A stretch of 64,000 nt of DNA from an uncultured Collinsella sp. (GTDB lineage Bacteria; Actinomycetota; Coriobacteriia; Coriobacteriales; Coriobacteriaceae). The notes beneath the pieces are model-generated. The model was not told the origin of the DNA. It saw only the letters and a program-made list of their open reading frames with translations, and did no database searches. The DNA lies in assembly GCA_959020715.1 (NCBI GenBank), contig CAUESV010000006.1, positions 1-64,000 on the forward strand, given 5' to 3'. This document shows, piece after piece, positions 18,965 through 27,602 of the stretch. Made by a program: the position numbers and the translations under genes. How positions within the stretch are numbered: the stretch's first letter is position 1; each line of letters begins with the position of its first letter.

Positions 18965-19049
18965 AAGGCTCTCCTTTCGCATCGCCGTTTAACTTTATTT
19001 TATTCTAGTAAATCCTGATTAAAAGCGATGGCTCGTTATTTGGTGCATC

Positions 19050-19082
19050 AATGTGACAAAGGGGCGGTCCCTTTGTCACATT
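19050..19082. repeat. palindromic repeat, copy 4
   Basis: AATGTGACAAAGGGGC and GTCCCTTTGTCACATT flank one G, pairing throughout with one G-T wobble. It overlaps the trmL stop codon: the final Met codon and TGA of trmL come from the repeat. Confidence 0.9.
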
Positions 19083-19675
19083 CCCGGAAAGCCTGTTTGG
19101 CGCAGAGCTTCGTAGAGGACGATGGCGGCGCTGTTGGAGAGGTTGAGTGCGCTGATGCGGTAGTCGTCCGGGTTGACGAAATTGCCGCAGATATCCTGCT
19201 GCAGGATGGCCTCGTGGCCGCCCTCGGTATGCCCGAGCGCCTCCTCGTGGGCTTCCCAGGCTTCGGCGTTATCGAGCGAGTCGCAATCGCGCAGCATGGG
19301 AATGCGCTCGCAGCGCTCAGGCGCCGCGGCAAGCAGTGGCTCGGGAATCCCCGAGCTCTCGCTGCCAAAGACCAGATAGTCACCGTCGCGGTAGGTGCTT
19401 TGCGCATAGGTTCGGCGCGCCTTTTTGGTTAGCAGGTGCAGGCGCTCGTCGGCGGGGGAGAGGCCGTTGCGCGCAAGGAAATCCTTCCAGCCGGCATATG
19501 TCGTCACGTCCAAGTTTTGCCAGTAGCCCAGGCCGGCGCGACGCACCGTCTTGTCGTCGAGTGAAAAGCCCAGTGGCTCCACCAGATGCAGGCGGGCACC
19601 GGTAACCACGCAGGTGCGGCCGATATTGCCCGTATTGGCCGGAATCTCGGGCGCATACAGCACAATGTTGAACAT
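19076..19675 (-). CDS. trmL: TrmL-like tRNA (cytidine/uridine-34-2'-O)-methyltransferase
   Basis: This SPOUT methyltransferase modifies the wobble base of leucine tRNAs. Family motifs are NIVLYAPEIPANTGNIGRTC (residues 3-22), RRAGLGYW, FGSESSGIP (103-111) and ALNLSNSAAIVLYEALRQ (176-193). It has 199 aa against about 155-160 normally. The extra residues, about 128-174, are inserted between the RIPM and LNLSN motifs next to the SAM-binding knot. The start was chosen for AAGGAG 6 nt upstream. The stop codon lies inside a palindromic repeat. Confidence 0.88.
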   Translation of the reverse strand: MFNIVLYAPEIPANTGNIGRTCVVTGARLHLVEPLGFSLDDKTVRRAGLGYWQNLDVTTYAGWKDFLARNGLSPADERLHLLTKKARRTYAQSTYRDGDYLVFGSESSGIPEPLLAAAPERCERIPMLRDCDSLDNAEAWEAHEEALGHTEGGHEAILQQDICGNFVNPDDYRISALNLSNSAAIVLYEALRQTGFPGM

Positions 19676-19695
19676 GAATCTCCTTGGCTCAGAAC

Positions 19696-19730
19696 GAAAA
19701 ACCACCACGAAGGGCACCTTCGTGGTGGTT
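19696..19730 (-). terminator. terminator after the CobW-type gene
   Basis: The perfect 14-bp stem AACCACCACGAAGG / CCTTCGTGGTGGTT has a 3-nt loop, followed on the minus strand by a T5 run. Confidence 0.88.
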
Positions 19731-19770
19731 TGGCGGTTACGTAGGCGGAAAAATGCCCGCTTGGATAAAC

Positions 19771-20901
19771 CTAGGCGCGGTGCCAGTCGGTCAGGCAGGC
19801 ATCGAGGGAGGCGATGAGCGCGTCTTTGTCCATGTGACGGCCGATGATGCACAGGCTCGTCATGCGGTCGCCCGTCTCGTCGTCCCAAATCTGCATGATT
19901 TCGGGGTTCTCGTCGATAATCTTCTGCTTCTCGCCCTCGGGCGCAGAATCGACAAACAGGCCGTTCTCCATCAGGCGCATCTGGTGGCCGGCCTGCTCAA
20001 ACATGTAGCACATGTCCGGATCGCCGGTCTGCCACAGCGGACCCTTGACGCGAATGACCTCGTTGGGCCACTCCTGCTCAACAAAATCGGTGAACTTCTG
20101 CAGGTCGAACGGCTTGCGGCGCGAGTACACAAAGGTCTCGATGTCGTATTCGAGCACCTCGGGGTCGTCGTGCTCCTCGGGATGCTCCATGGCCTCGATC
20201 CAAGCGGCGGAGTTGTAGGCGCGCATAAAGTCGAAGCGGTCGGTGTCGAGCAGCTCCTCCATGGGGACCTCGCCGTTTTGAGCCTCGACGATCACGGCGT
20301 CCTTCTGCAGGCTGCGCACGATAGCCTTGAGCTCGGCGATCTGCTCAGGGCTCACGGTATCGGTCTTGTTGAGGATCAGCGTGGAGCAGAACTCGATCTG
20401 CTGGATGAGCAGGCTTTCGATGTCGTCCTCGTCGATATCCTCAGCCAGCAGGTCGCGACCGCCGTTGAACTCGTCGTACATGCGGGCGCAGTCGACCACG
20501 GCCACGATGTTGTCGAGCGCGAGCTTGGGCTCGCCGCCCACCTTGGCCTCGTCGCAGAAGCTCGAGATGGTGTAGGCGATGGGGATGGGCTCGCAAATGC
20601 CCGATGCCTCGATGATGATGTAGTCGAACTTGCCCGAATCGGCGATGCCCTGCAGCTGGTTGGCCAGGTCATCCGAAAGCGTACAGCAGATGCAGCCGTT
20701 GGTGAGCGGGATGAGGTCGTCGGTCTCGGAAAGGCCGCCGTCGGCGATGAGGCTGGCATCGACGTTGATCTCGCCGATATCGTTGACGATCACGGCGGCG
20801 CGGATGCCGCCGTCGTTAGCGAGGATGTGGTTGAGCAGCGTGGTCTTGCCGGCACCGAGGTAGCCGGTAAGCATGATGATCTTCACGGGTTTGTTGGGCA
20901 T
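19771..20901 (-). CDS. CobW/COG0523 family GTP-dependent metallochaperone
   Basis: This G3E GTPase delivers metals, often zinc, to target proteins. It has Walker A GYLGAGKTTL at residues 13-22, the metal motif GCICC at 69-73 and NKTD for guanine binding. The acidic DEDDIES region and the C-terminal CobW_C domain follow. It has 376 aa. The ATG at 20901 is preferred over 20922 because AAAGGAGG stands 4 nt before it. The metal is not certain, and no clear Zur box was seen. Confidence 0.85.
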   Translation of the reverse strand: MPNKPVKIIMLTGYLGAGKTTLLNHILANDGGIRAAVIVNDIGEINVDASLIADGGLSETDDLIPLTNGCICCTLSDDLANQLQGIADSGKFDYIIIEASGICEPIPIAYTISSFCDEAKVGGEPKLALDNIVAVVDCARMYDEFNGGRDLLAEDIDEDDIESLLIQQIEFCSTLILNKTDTVSPEQIAELKAIVRSLQKDAVIVEAQNGEVPMEELLDTDRFDFMRAYNSAAWIEAMEHPEEHDDPEVLEYDIETFVYSRRKPFDLQKFTDFVEQEWPNEVIRVKGPLWQTGDPDMCYMFEQAGHQMRLMENGLFVDSAPEGEKQKIIDENPEIMQIWDDETGDRMTSLCIIGRHMDKDALIASLDACLTDWHRA

Positions 20902-20987
20902 GTGCCCTCCTTTGTTAGACATGGCTTACAGTTGAATCTTATGCCAAACGCCTGCTCTTATACCCACGCGCCGGCAAATAACACAGG

Positions 20988-21329
20988 CTACTCCCAGGCT
21001 CCCCATACATCGGGGCAATAACCGACGGTGGCCTTTTTGCCGTTGCGCACGATGGGCTCGGCTAGAACCTGCTGGTTTTCGAGCAGCTTGTCGAAGCGCT
21101 GGCTGGGGGTGAGGTGCTGGATGAGCGCGAGCGTCTCCTCGTCCTTGGCCTTGGGGTTGAGCAACTTGTCGATACCGCCGACCGCATGCATCACGCTCGT
21201 GAGCTCGCCCTTGCTCATCTCCTTTTCCTTAAGGTCGATAAACTGCACCTTAATGCGGCGCTCCTTAAAATAGCGCTGGGCCTTCTTGGTGTCGAAGGAC
21301 TTCTTGGTGCCAAAAATTTGCACGTTCAT
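20988..21329 (-). CDS. ArsC/Spx-family thioredoxin-fold protein
   Basis: The 113 aa protein begins MNVQIFGTKKSFDTKKAQRYFKER, typical of the ArsC/YffB family, but the CxxC or single Cys of arsenate reductases near residue 10 is replaced by KKSFD. The arsenate reductase reaction is therefore unlikely. The C-terminal LLENQQVLAEPIVRNGKKATVGYCPDVW matches the family. It lies 16 nt after the flavodoxin gene, so the two are likely one transcript. Confidence 0.75.
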   Translation of the reverse strand: MNVQIFGTKKSFDTKKAQRYFKERRIKVQFIDLKEKEMSKGELTSVMHAVGGIDKLLNPKAKDEETLALIQHLTPSQRFDKLLENQQVLAEPIVRNGKKATVGYCPDVWGAWE

Positions 21330-21345
21330 ATAATGTTCCGCCGTT

Positions 21346-21969
21346 CTAACGAATGAAGTTGGTCCTGGCGCGATCGGCTTCGGGGGCTTCGATGCCGGCG
21401 ACCTGTCCTGCCTCGATGCAACGCAGGAGCCAGGCCATGTTTTTGCCGATATTTCGCATGGTGGCCAGACCCTCGGCATCTCCATCGGCCTCGCCCGGCA
21501 CAGCGCCAAAGACGTTGTTCCAGTAGGTGGAGGCGACCACGGGCATCTGGTTGATGGTGAAGTACTTGTTGAGCACGTCGAAGGTGGTCGACGTGCCGCC
21601 GCGACGGGCAACGGCGACAGCGGCGCCCGGCTTGTGCGTAAAGGCCTTGCTGCCTGCATAGAATGCGCGATCGAGTGCCGAGAGAATGCGGCCGCTGGGG
21701 TGCGCGTAGTAGACAGGCGAGCCAAAGACAAAGCCGTCTGCCTGCTCGGCAGCGGCAATCAGCTCGTTGACCACATCGTCGTCAAAGGTGCAACGGCAAT
21801 CGAGCTTGCCGCACTGGCCGCAACCAATGCAATCGCGAATGGGCTTGGCGCCCAGCTGAAACATCTCGGCCTCGATGCCTTCGGCGTTAAGCTGCTTGGC
21901 GACCTCGGCGAGTGCGCGGGCCGTGTTGCCGTTTGCCTTGGGGCTGCCATTGACCAAAAGAACCTTCAT
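21346..21969 (-). CDS. flavodoxin-family NAD(P)H-dependent FMN reductase
   Basis: The 207 aa flavoprotein has the FMN loop VNGSPKANGNTARAL (residues 6-20), a cysteine-rich stretch CIGCGQCGKLDC around residues 47-58 and the SPVYYAHPSGR motif that binds the flavin. Proteins of this type reduce iron, quinones or azo/nitro compounds. GGGAG precedes the ATG. It heads a two-gene unit with the ArsC/Spx-like gene. Confidence 0.85.
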   Translation of the reverse strand: MKVLLVNGSPKANGNTARALAEVAKQLNAEGIEAEMFQLGAKPIRDCIGCGQCGKLDCRCTFDDDVVNELIAAAEQADGFVFGSPVYYAHPSGRILSALDRAFYAGSKAFTHKPGAAVAVARRGGTSTTFDVLNKYFTINQMPVVASTYWNNVFGAVPGEADGDAEGLATMRNIGKNMAWLLRCIEAGQVAGIEAPEADRARTNFIR

Positions 21970-22042
21970 CACAAACTCCCTCTGCTGTCGGTGACTTCTG
22001 CAGAGGATTATCGCACGAGCGGGCAGATGGCGTGGGGCACGA

Positions 22043-22195
22043 TGCCGGCCCCGAGGGCCCAAGGCAGGCACGCTCACCAGGTACGAGCGGGATACGGTCC
22101 AGAGGATGTTGGAGTGCGGGGCCTCGTGCGAGCAGATTGTAAGGGGTCTGGGCGGGTCGCCCTCGATGGCGAGCTTTGAGGCCTTGGAAGGCGGG
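22043..22195 (+). pseudogene. possible IS30-type transposase remnant
   Basis: Between 21970 and 22303 there is no intact gene. Frame 22067 reads GTLTRYERDTVQRMLECGAS followed by CEQIVRGLGGSPS, which resembles the N-terminal helix-turn-helix of IS30-family transposases (TxxERxxIxxML, SxxxIAxxLGxSPS). It has no start codon and no catalytic part. The match is by eye only. Confidence 0.3.
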
Positions 22196-22303
22196 CTGCT
22201 GCGGCGGCTATGGTTTATACTAAGGCGGTTGCTATCGAGTAATTCATACTTGGTTTGATTCGATTGTGAATGCGTAACTAGGATGGAAAGCAAAGGAAAC
22301 TCT

Positions 22304-22624
22304 ATGGAAACAGAGGATGCTGTTTGCTTGATGACTTCGATTGCCTTGATTGTCCTTTCAATCCAATACCGAAGAGGAAGATGGCTCTGCTCAATTGCTG
22401 GATATGATGTCACAAAAAGGGAGAGCGAGATTGATATACGCCCTTACGCAAAGCTGATTTCTTCTGTGACGTTATGGATGGGGCTGCTGTTTTTCTTGTG
22501 GGCGGTAGAGGGCTGGGTACGCGATTGGAATACCAGCGTTTTTGAAGTTTTGGTTCTACTTCTGTTCAGCTTGGCCTCTTTGTCGTTCGTGCGGCTCGTT
22601 AGGTTTGTGTTTATGAGGCGATAG
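22304..22624 (+). CDS. DUF3784-like small membrane protein
   Basis: The 106 aa protein has an N-terminal hydrophobic helix, then RRGRWLCSIAGYDVTKRE, which resembles the KGKGWxLIAGYNT signature of DUF3784, then two more helices. Function unknown. AAAGGA stands before the ATG at 22304. The gene is clearly less GC-rich than its neighbours, and the frame after it looks degraded, so recent transfer is possible. Confidence 0.6.
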   Translation: METEDAVCLMTSIALIVLSIQYRRGRWLCSIAGYDVTKRESEIDIRPYAKLISSVTLWMGLLFFLWAVEGWVRDWNTSVFEVLVLLLFSLASLSFVRLVRFVFMRR

Positions 22625-22649
22625 CCAGCGGAAGTGGCTGGACGACAAA

Positions 22650-22790
22650 ATGGACCAATGCAGCCAATTGTCAATAGAATTTGATAGGCTTGGCTTAACA
22701 GATTTACTCGAGGGCATATCCGTGGCGGGGGATAGGTTCTATCTTGTTGAGCACTTATTTGCATCAGGCAAAGTAAACCAAGAGTATCGA
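22650..22790 (+). pseudogene. degraded coding fragment
   Basis: An AT-richer frame of about 47 codons (MDQCSQLSIEFDRLGLTDLL and on) looks protein-coding. It then runs into a GC-rich repeat-like stretch at about 22795. There is no ribosome site. Probably a gene remnant; not recognised. Confidence 0.25.
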
Positions 22791-22816
22791 AACGGTGCCC
22801 CCGGGCCCCGGGAGGG

Positions 22817-22848
22817 ACTGCGGGGACGTTCGGCTAACTGCGGGTACG
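22817..22848. repeat. GGGGACGTTC repeat variant
   Basis: The stretch TGCGGGGACGTTCGGCTAAC followed by TGCGGGTAC shares its core with the repeats at 7629 and 60104. Confidence 0.35.
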
Positions 22849-22908
22849 ACCTATTTGCCCAATGTGTTCGGTTGAGATCGGAAATTAACCATCATGCGCC
22901 CCATAACG

Positions 22909-24441
22909 CTAGTCCAGCTTGGTGCCCGGTACCTGTGGCGCCTCTCTAATCAGCGCATTAAGTTCGTTCAAAATGGAAACGGGCTGTCGGTCGACGGCGT
23001 CCAGATGAAGCGTCGCCACGCGAAGGGGCGGCTGATATTCAAATGAGCCAAGGAGCACGGGCGATCCCAAGAACCGTTCGATTTCGTCTGCAACCGCGTC
23101 GGTCTCTTCGGGATCAAGCTCGTCAAAGAGCGCCACGAACATCGGTCCGGTCGAGCGGAACAGACGACCCTTGCCGCGCGAGCAATCCATGAGGCAGGCG
23201 GCGCTTTCTGCCAAAACGCGGTCGCCTGCATCAAAGCCAAAGCGGGCATTGACCTGTGCGATTTCGTCGATTTTAATGGCGATCAAGCCCGCGTTTCGTG
23301 CCACGTGACGCATCTCGCCAATGGCGTTGACCAGGGCGTGGATATCGCCCAGACCGGTCACGGAATCGGTCGTATCTGCCAAGCTCCGGTTGGTGACAAT
23401 GCCCACATACATGTTGGGCTCGGTATCGGTGCCGTCCAGGCGGTAACCCGTGCAGTCGCAAAGCGCGTATTTTCCGGCGGTATTCATGACGCGATACTGC
23501 ATGCAGTGGAAGTGCCACGTGCCGTTTACCACCATATCGAGCTCGGCACGTACGTTGTCGCGGTCCTCGGGGTGAACACGGGCAAGCCATATATCGAGCG
23601 AGTTGTAGGGATGCTGGGAGGGTAGGGCAAAATCGCGCACGGCATTAACCGACCATTGCGATTCGCCGGTGTCGAGGTTAATGATGAACGGATAGCGTGT
23701 CTCGGAGCTCATGGAGATCGCTTGGAACACTCGGTCGTTGCAGGGGGGGGGTTGTTCGGTGATCGGGCGTTGCGGCGCATCGCCTTCTTCCGGTTGTTGC
23801 ACACGGTACATGAGCTTGTAGCGATACATTTTGCGGTCGGCGTCCTTTGTCATCTGGCGACGCGTATCGCCTGCAAGCGGGTCGACGCGCGAGCAGCCAA
23901 AGCTAAAGCTGGCGATCATGGGCGCCTTGTCGCCTGATGTTGCCTCGATAAGATTGGCGCGCGTCCGCTCCAGGCGCTGCTCGAGCTCGGCTTCGTCTGT
24001 CGTGGGGGATATAAGTACAAATTCGTCTCCACCGATACGGAACAGCAACTCATCGTGCTCCATTGTCTCGGTGAGTGCGCGGCAGATGCTCAGAATGTAG
24101 CGATTGCCCTCGGCGTGGCCAAACTTATCGTTACAATGCTTAAGGCGGTCGATATCGATATAGGCGCAGGTGAAGGGGGTGCCTTTGCGCCAGAGCTGAT
24201 CGACATGGCGGTCGAGTCCGCCACGGTTGCCAAGATTGGTGAGCGAGTCGATATAGGCGCCGTGCTCAAGCAGCTCGCGTTCTTGTTGCAGGATGGCGAG
24301 CGTTTTCTGCAGTTGCTCGCCGATGGCACGCAGCTCCGGGGGCAGCGCGGCAACATCGAGCTCGGTGGTTGAGGCCCCGTTCGCAAGTCGCTGAAGATGA
24401 GCGATGATTGATTGCTCGCCCAGGCGATACGACTCGTTCAT
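22909..24441 (-). CDS. GGDEF-PAS-degenerate GGDEF protein (c-di-GMP signalling)
   Basis: This 510 aa soluble protein has a first GGDEF domain (about residues 60-220) with an intact RIGGDEF active site, so it is a likely diguanylate cyclase. A PAS-like domain (about 245-370) follows, then a second GGDEF domain whose site reads STGPMF and is surely inactive. It is paralogous to the next gene upstream. GGAGG stands 9 nt before ATG 24441. A run of nine C residues (PPP codons) lies in the linker between the first GGDEF and the PAS domain, so slippage would leave only the cyclase domain. Confidence 0.85.
   Translation of the reverse strand: MNESYRLGEQSIIAHLQRLANGASTTELDVAALPPELRAIGEQLQKTLAILQQERELLEHGAYIDSLTNLGNRGGLDRHVDQLWRKGTPFTCAYIDIDRLKHCNDKFGHAEGNRYILSICRALTETMEHDELLFRIGGDEFVLISPTTDEAELEQRLERTRANLIEATSGDKAPMIASFSFGCSRVDPLAGDTRRQMTKDADRKMYRYKLMYRVQQPEEGDAPQRPITEQPPPCNDRVFQAISMSSETRYPFIINLDTGESQWSVNAVRDFALPSQHPYNSLDIWLARVHPEDRDNVRAELDMVVNGTWHFHCMQYRVMNTAGKYALCDCTGYRLDGTDTEPNMYVGIVTNRSLADTTDSVTGLGDIHALVNAIGEMRHVARNAGLIAIKIDEIAQVNARFGFDAGDRVLAESAACLMDCSRGKGRLFRSTGPMFVALFDELDPEETDAVADEIERFLGSPVLLGSFEYQPPLRVATLHLDAVDRQPVSILNELNALIREAPQVPGTKLD
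23743..23751 (-). repeat. C9 homopolymer tract inside the GGDEF gene
   Basis: Nine G on the plus strand encode Pro-Pro-Pro in the coding strand. Loss or gain of one base would shift the frame after the first GGDEF domain. Confidence 0.8.
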
Positions 24442-24565
24442 GATGGATTGCCTCCTTGGATGGAACAATGGTTTGTATCTTACTCCCAATTCGGTTTAGA
24501 TTGGGGTATTAGTTAGCTCATGGGAACAAACGCTCCCTCGACGGTGGCGTTTGCGCACGAGCGTA

Positions 24566-27283
24566 TTAGTTGCTGTCGCCACCATCGAGCAGTGCCTCAA
24601 AATCCTCCGCCTGCATGGGACGGTAGTAGAGGAAGCCCTGAGCGTAGCGGGCGCCCATTTGGCGTAGCATGTTTGCCTGCTCATTTGTCTCGATGCCTTC
24701 GATCACAACGGGCAGATGGAGCGACTGTGCCATCTCGAGCATTGATGAAATGATTTGCACACTACGGCCTTGATCGCCGTCGACGGGCACAAACGTGCGG
24801 TCGAGCTTGATGACGTCGACGTTGACGTTCTTGAGCATCGCGAGCGTGGACTGGCCGGTGCCAAAATCGTCCATGTAGGTCGAGAAGCCGCGGTTGTGCA
24901 GGTCGGCCGTCAGCTTGTCCACAGCTTCGGACTCTCCCGTATAAGCCGTCTCGGTGATCTCGATGCGCATGAGCTCGGGCGGCAGATTGTATTGGTCGGC
25001 GAGTGTCCCCATATGCTCGGCAACGTCGCAGGCAAGGATATCCACGCGCGACACGTTGAGCGAGATCGGAACCACGCGAAGCCCTCGATCGATGCGCCCG
25101 CGCAGCCACGAGGCAACGCCCTGCCAAACGTATTTGTCGAGCGTCACCACAAAACCGCTTTCCTCGAGAGCGGGGATAAAGGTGACGGGTGAAATGAGGG
25201 AGCCGTCCTTGTCAATCCAGCGCGTGAGCGCTTCGGCGCCAGTGATCTCGCCGGTTTCCATGTCGACCTGGGGCTGCAGGTAGTAGGTAATGCGGCCGTT
25301 TGAGAGCGCATACTGGAATTCGGTCAGCGTGCGGTGGAACGAGATTTCGCGCTCGTACTCCTCGGGGCGGAAAATGGCAATGCGCTCCTTAAAGTCGTTT
25401 TTTGCACGCCGATTGGTAAACATGGCCTTGGCCTGCGCATCGATGGTGATTTCCTCGTTGGAGTCGATGGGGTAGACGCCCATGGACGGCCAGAAACCCA
25501 CGCCGTCATCATGCTTGGCCACGGCGGCGCGAACGCGGTTATAGATTTGATGGACGGTGTTGTGCTCAAAGGGGATGAGAATGCAAAAGTCGTCTTGGCC
25601 CCAGTATCCTGCGACGCCCATCTCGGCATTCTCGATGTCTTTGAGGACCGTGCCCACATCGGCGAGCACGCGGTCGCCCTCGGCCTGTCCGTGCCATTCG
25701 TTGAACAGTCGCATATGGCCCATGTCGACGGTGGCGATACACCAAGCGGCGTCGCGCCTTGTCTTAAGAAATGCGTTGGCACGCCGCATAAACTCGCTGG
25801 GTCGATAGAGGCCCGTGAGCGTATCGATGCGTTCGGCGACGGCGCTTTTACGCTCAATCTCGGGTATGGGGAGGCTGTCGTTGGGTGCAAGCCCGCCGGC
25901 GGCGCGAAGACGACGGTCGAGTTCGCCTAAAACAGCGGTCGCTTGATTGATTAAGCGCTCGTAAAAGGCCGGGACGACAAGACAGACGGGGGTAATGGTG
26001 TCGTTCGCGATTCGAACAGGAGCGAAAACGGCCTCTTTAAGATGATGGGTCAGTTGCTCGAATGCCTCGTGGTCCAGATCGTTGCTGAGCACGACGAACT
26101 GGGCGTTTCGCGAGCGGAAGACACGACTTCTGCCGCGGGTGATCGATAGCATGCGGCCTGCGTATTCGGCGAGCATGTTGTCGACAGCCTCGGCCCCGTA
26201 GAGCTCGTTGAACTTTGCCGTGCCACAAACGCGGACCGCTATAAGCCCCGTCTCGCAACGGTCGCGACGGCAGGCATCGATAGCGTTGATCAGCATACGC
26301 TGCGTTCCGAGGCCCGTGGCGGCGTCGACGGTCTCGGCGAGTGAGTGGTTAACAAGTTCGCCGACATAGAGCGAGGGGGTATTTCCGTCGCCGTCGATGC
26401 GAAACCCGCGAGCGCGGCAGAGGACGTAGTCGCCCGCGGCATTGCGCATGCGGTACTGCATGACGCGGCGGTGTTTGGAGCCATTATAGATTTGGTCGAT
26501 GTCGTTGATGTAGGCCTCAAGGTCATCGGGGTGGACGCGCGTTTTCCAGTAATCGTGGCAGTTGTCTACATGCTCAGAAGGAAGACCGAGATCGCGCAGG
26601 GCGCCTTGTGACCATAGGGTGCGATGTTTGTCCAAGTTCTCGATAAAGCAATAACGGCCTTCGTTGAGCATCGAAAAGGCGTCAAAAACGCGATCGCTTA
26701 TTTCGAAGTCGTCGGTGTGGACTTGCGCGATATTGCGTCGATCAAGATGCATGGCATGGCGTAGCTTGTAGTCGTACATGCGATGGTCGGCATCGAGTGT
26801 CATGCGATTGGAGACTTCACCCAGGGCGGGGTCGGCGTGCGACACTCCGTAGCTAAACGAGTGAGGCATCTCGGAATCGTTGTTTTTGAGTAGGACCGTT
26901 CGGCAGTGTTCCAGGCGCTCGGCGAGGTCGTCCTCGGTCGCAATCGTAGACAGGATGGCAAACTCGTCGCCGCCTATGCGAAACGCCGCCTCGTCCACTT
27001 TCATATACAGCTTGAGATAGAGACTTACCTGCAAGATATAGCGGTTGCCCTCGTCATGCCCAAAGACGTCGTTGCAGTGCTTAAGGTTATCGATGTCGAT
27101 AAACGCCATGGTCACGGGCAGTTCCTGCTCCCAGATTTCCTCTAGGGAATGGGCAAAGCCGCCGCGGTTGCCAAGTCCGGTGAGCTGGTCGGTAAAGGCC
27201 GTCCTAATCAGATCATCCTGACGCTCGAGAAGGTCACGGACGGTCTTTTCGAGCGTTTCGGTGTAATTGCTGGCGGTGTCCAT
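24566..27283 (-). CDS. multidomain GGDEF-PAS-GGDEF-GGDEF-EAL protein (c-di-GMP turnover)
   Basis: In this 905 aa protein the first GGDEF domain has an intact RIGGDEF. A PAS-like domain and a degenerate GGDEF (RSRNAQF) follow, as in the neighbour at 22909. Then come a third GGDEF-like domain with GQDDF and a C-terminal EAL domain containing GAEALTRW and DDFGTGQS. The EAL domain looks intact enough for c-di-GMP hydrolysis. The start at 27283 was chosen at MDTASNYTET because earlier in-frame codons lack coding character. Tandem position and shared order point to gene duplication. Confidence 0.85.
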   Translation of the reverse strand: MDTASNYTETLEKTVRDLLERQDDLIRTAFTDQLTGLGNRGGFAHSLEEIWEQELPVTMAFIDIDNLKHCNDVFGHDEGNRYILQVSLYLKLYMKVDEAAFRIGGDEFAILSTIATEDDLAERLEHCRTVLLKNNDSEMPHSFSYGVSHADPALGEVSNRMTLDADHRMYDYKLRHAMHLDRRNIAQVHTDDFEISDRVFDAFSMLNEGRYCFIENLDKHRTLWSQGALRDLGLPSEHVDNCHDYWKTRVHPDDLEAYINDIDQIYNGSKHRRVMQYRMRNAAGDYVLCRARGFRIDGDGNTPSLYVGELVNHSLAETVDAATGLGTQRMLINAIDACRRDRCETGLIAVRVCGTAKFNELYGAEAVDNMLAEYAGRMLSITRGRSRVFRSRNAQFVVLSNDLDHEAFEQLTHHLKEAVFAPVRIANDTITPVCLVVPAFYERLINQATAVLGELDRRLRAAGGLAPNDSLPIPEIERKSAVAERIDTLTGLYRPSEFMRRANAFLKTRRDAAWCIATVDMGHMRLFNEWHGQAEGDRVLADVGTVLKDIENAEMGVAGYWGQDDFCILIPFEHNTVHQIYNRVRAAVAKHDDGVGFWPSMGVYPIDSNEEITIDAQAKAMFTNRRAKNDFKERIAIFRPEEYEREISFHRTLTEFQYALSNGRITYYLQPQVDMETGEITGAEALTRWIDKDGSLISPVTFIPALEESGFVVTLDKYVWQGVASWLRGRIDRGLRVVPISLNVSRVDILACDVAEHMGTLADQYNLPPELMRIEITETAYTGESEAVDKLTADLHNRGFSTYMDDFGTGQSTLAMLKNVNVDVIKLDRTFVPVDGDQGRSVQIISSMLEMAQSLHLPVVIEGIETNEQANMLRQMGARYAQGFLYYRPMQAEDFEALLDGGDSN

Positions 27284-27552
27284 GTTGTAAGCGGCTTTCT
27301 GAGGTCGGGGCGGATGGCGTCGGGCGAGCTCGTAGTGTACACGCGTCGTTGCTCGGCGCCTTGCGTGTATCCAGGCCCCCGCCTTGCTGCGTTGTTGAGT
27401 TACTTTGCCGGCTAATGTTCGCTGTTGATAACAGCTGAGTAGTATAGACAACAGTGCACAATTATATATGGGCGCACATGCTGTGGGCGGCTATTATTCG
27501 CCAAACGGCAACGCCTGGGTGCGCATGAAAAATGCGACTGAGTCGATATATG

Positions 27553-27581
27553 TTGACGGGTATACTTGTCCCGTTTTAAAA
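27553..27581 (+). promoter_or_regulatory. sigma-70-type promoter for the patatin gene
   Basis: TTGACG, a 17-bp spacer and TTAAAA stand 21 bp before the start codon. The remaining part of the 27284-27602 gap holds only the short palindrome CTGTTGATAACAG. Confidence 0.5.
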
Positions 27582-27602
27582 CGCAGGAACGGAGATGGTC
27601 AC

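Noticed and set aside
14683..19082. CRISPR-like array from repeated palindromes
   Set aside because: The copies are hundreds to thousands of bases apart with genes between them; there are no regular spacers and no cas genes.
19684..21021. 445-codon plus-strand frame opposite the CobW-type gene
   Set aside because: The minus strand has P-loop and CICC motifs; the plus frame has no domain and starts inside a terminator.
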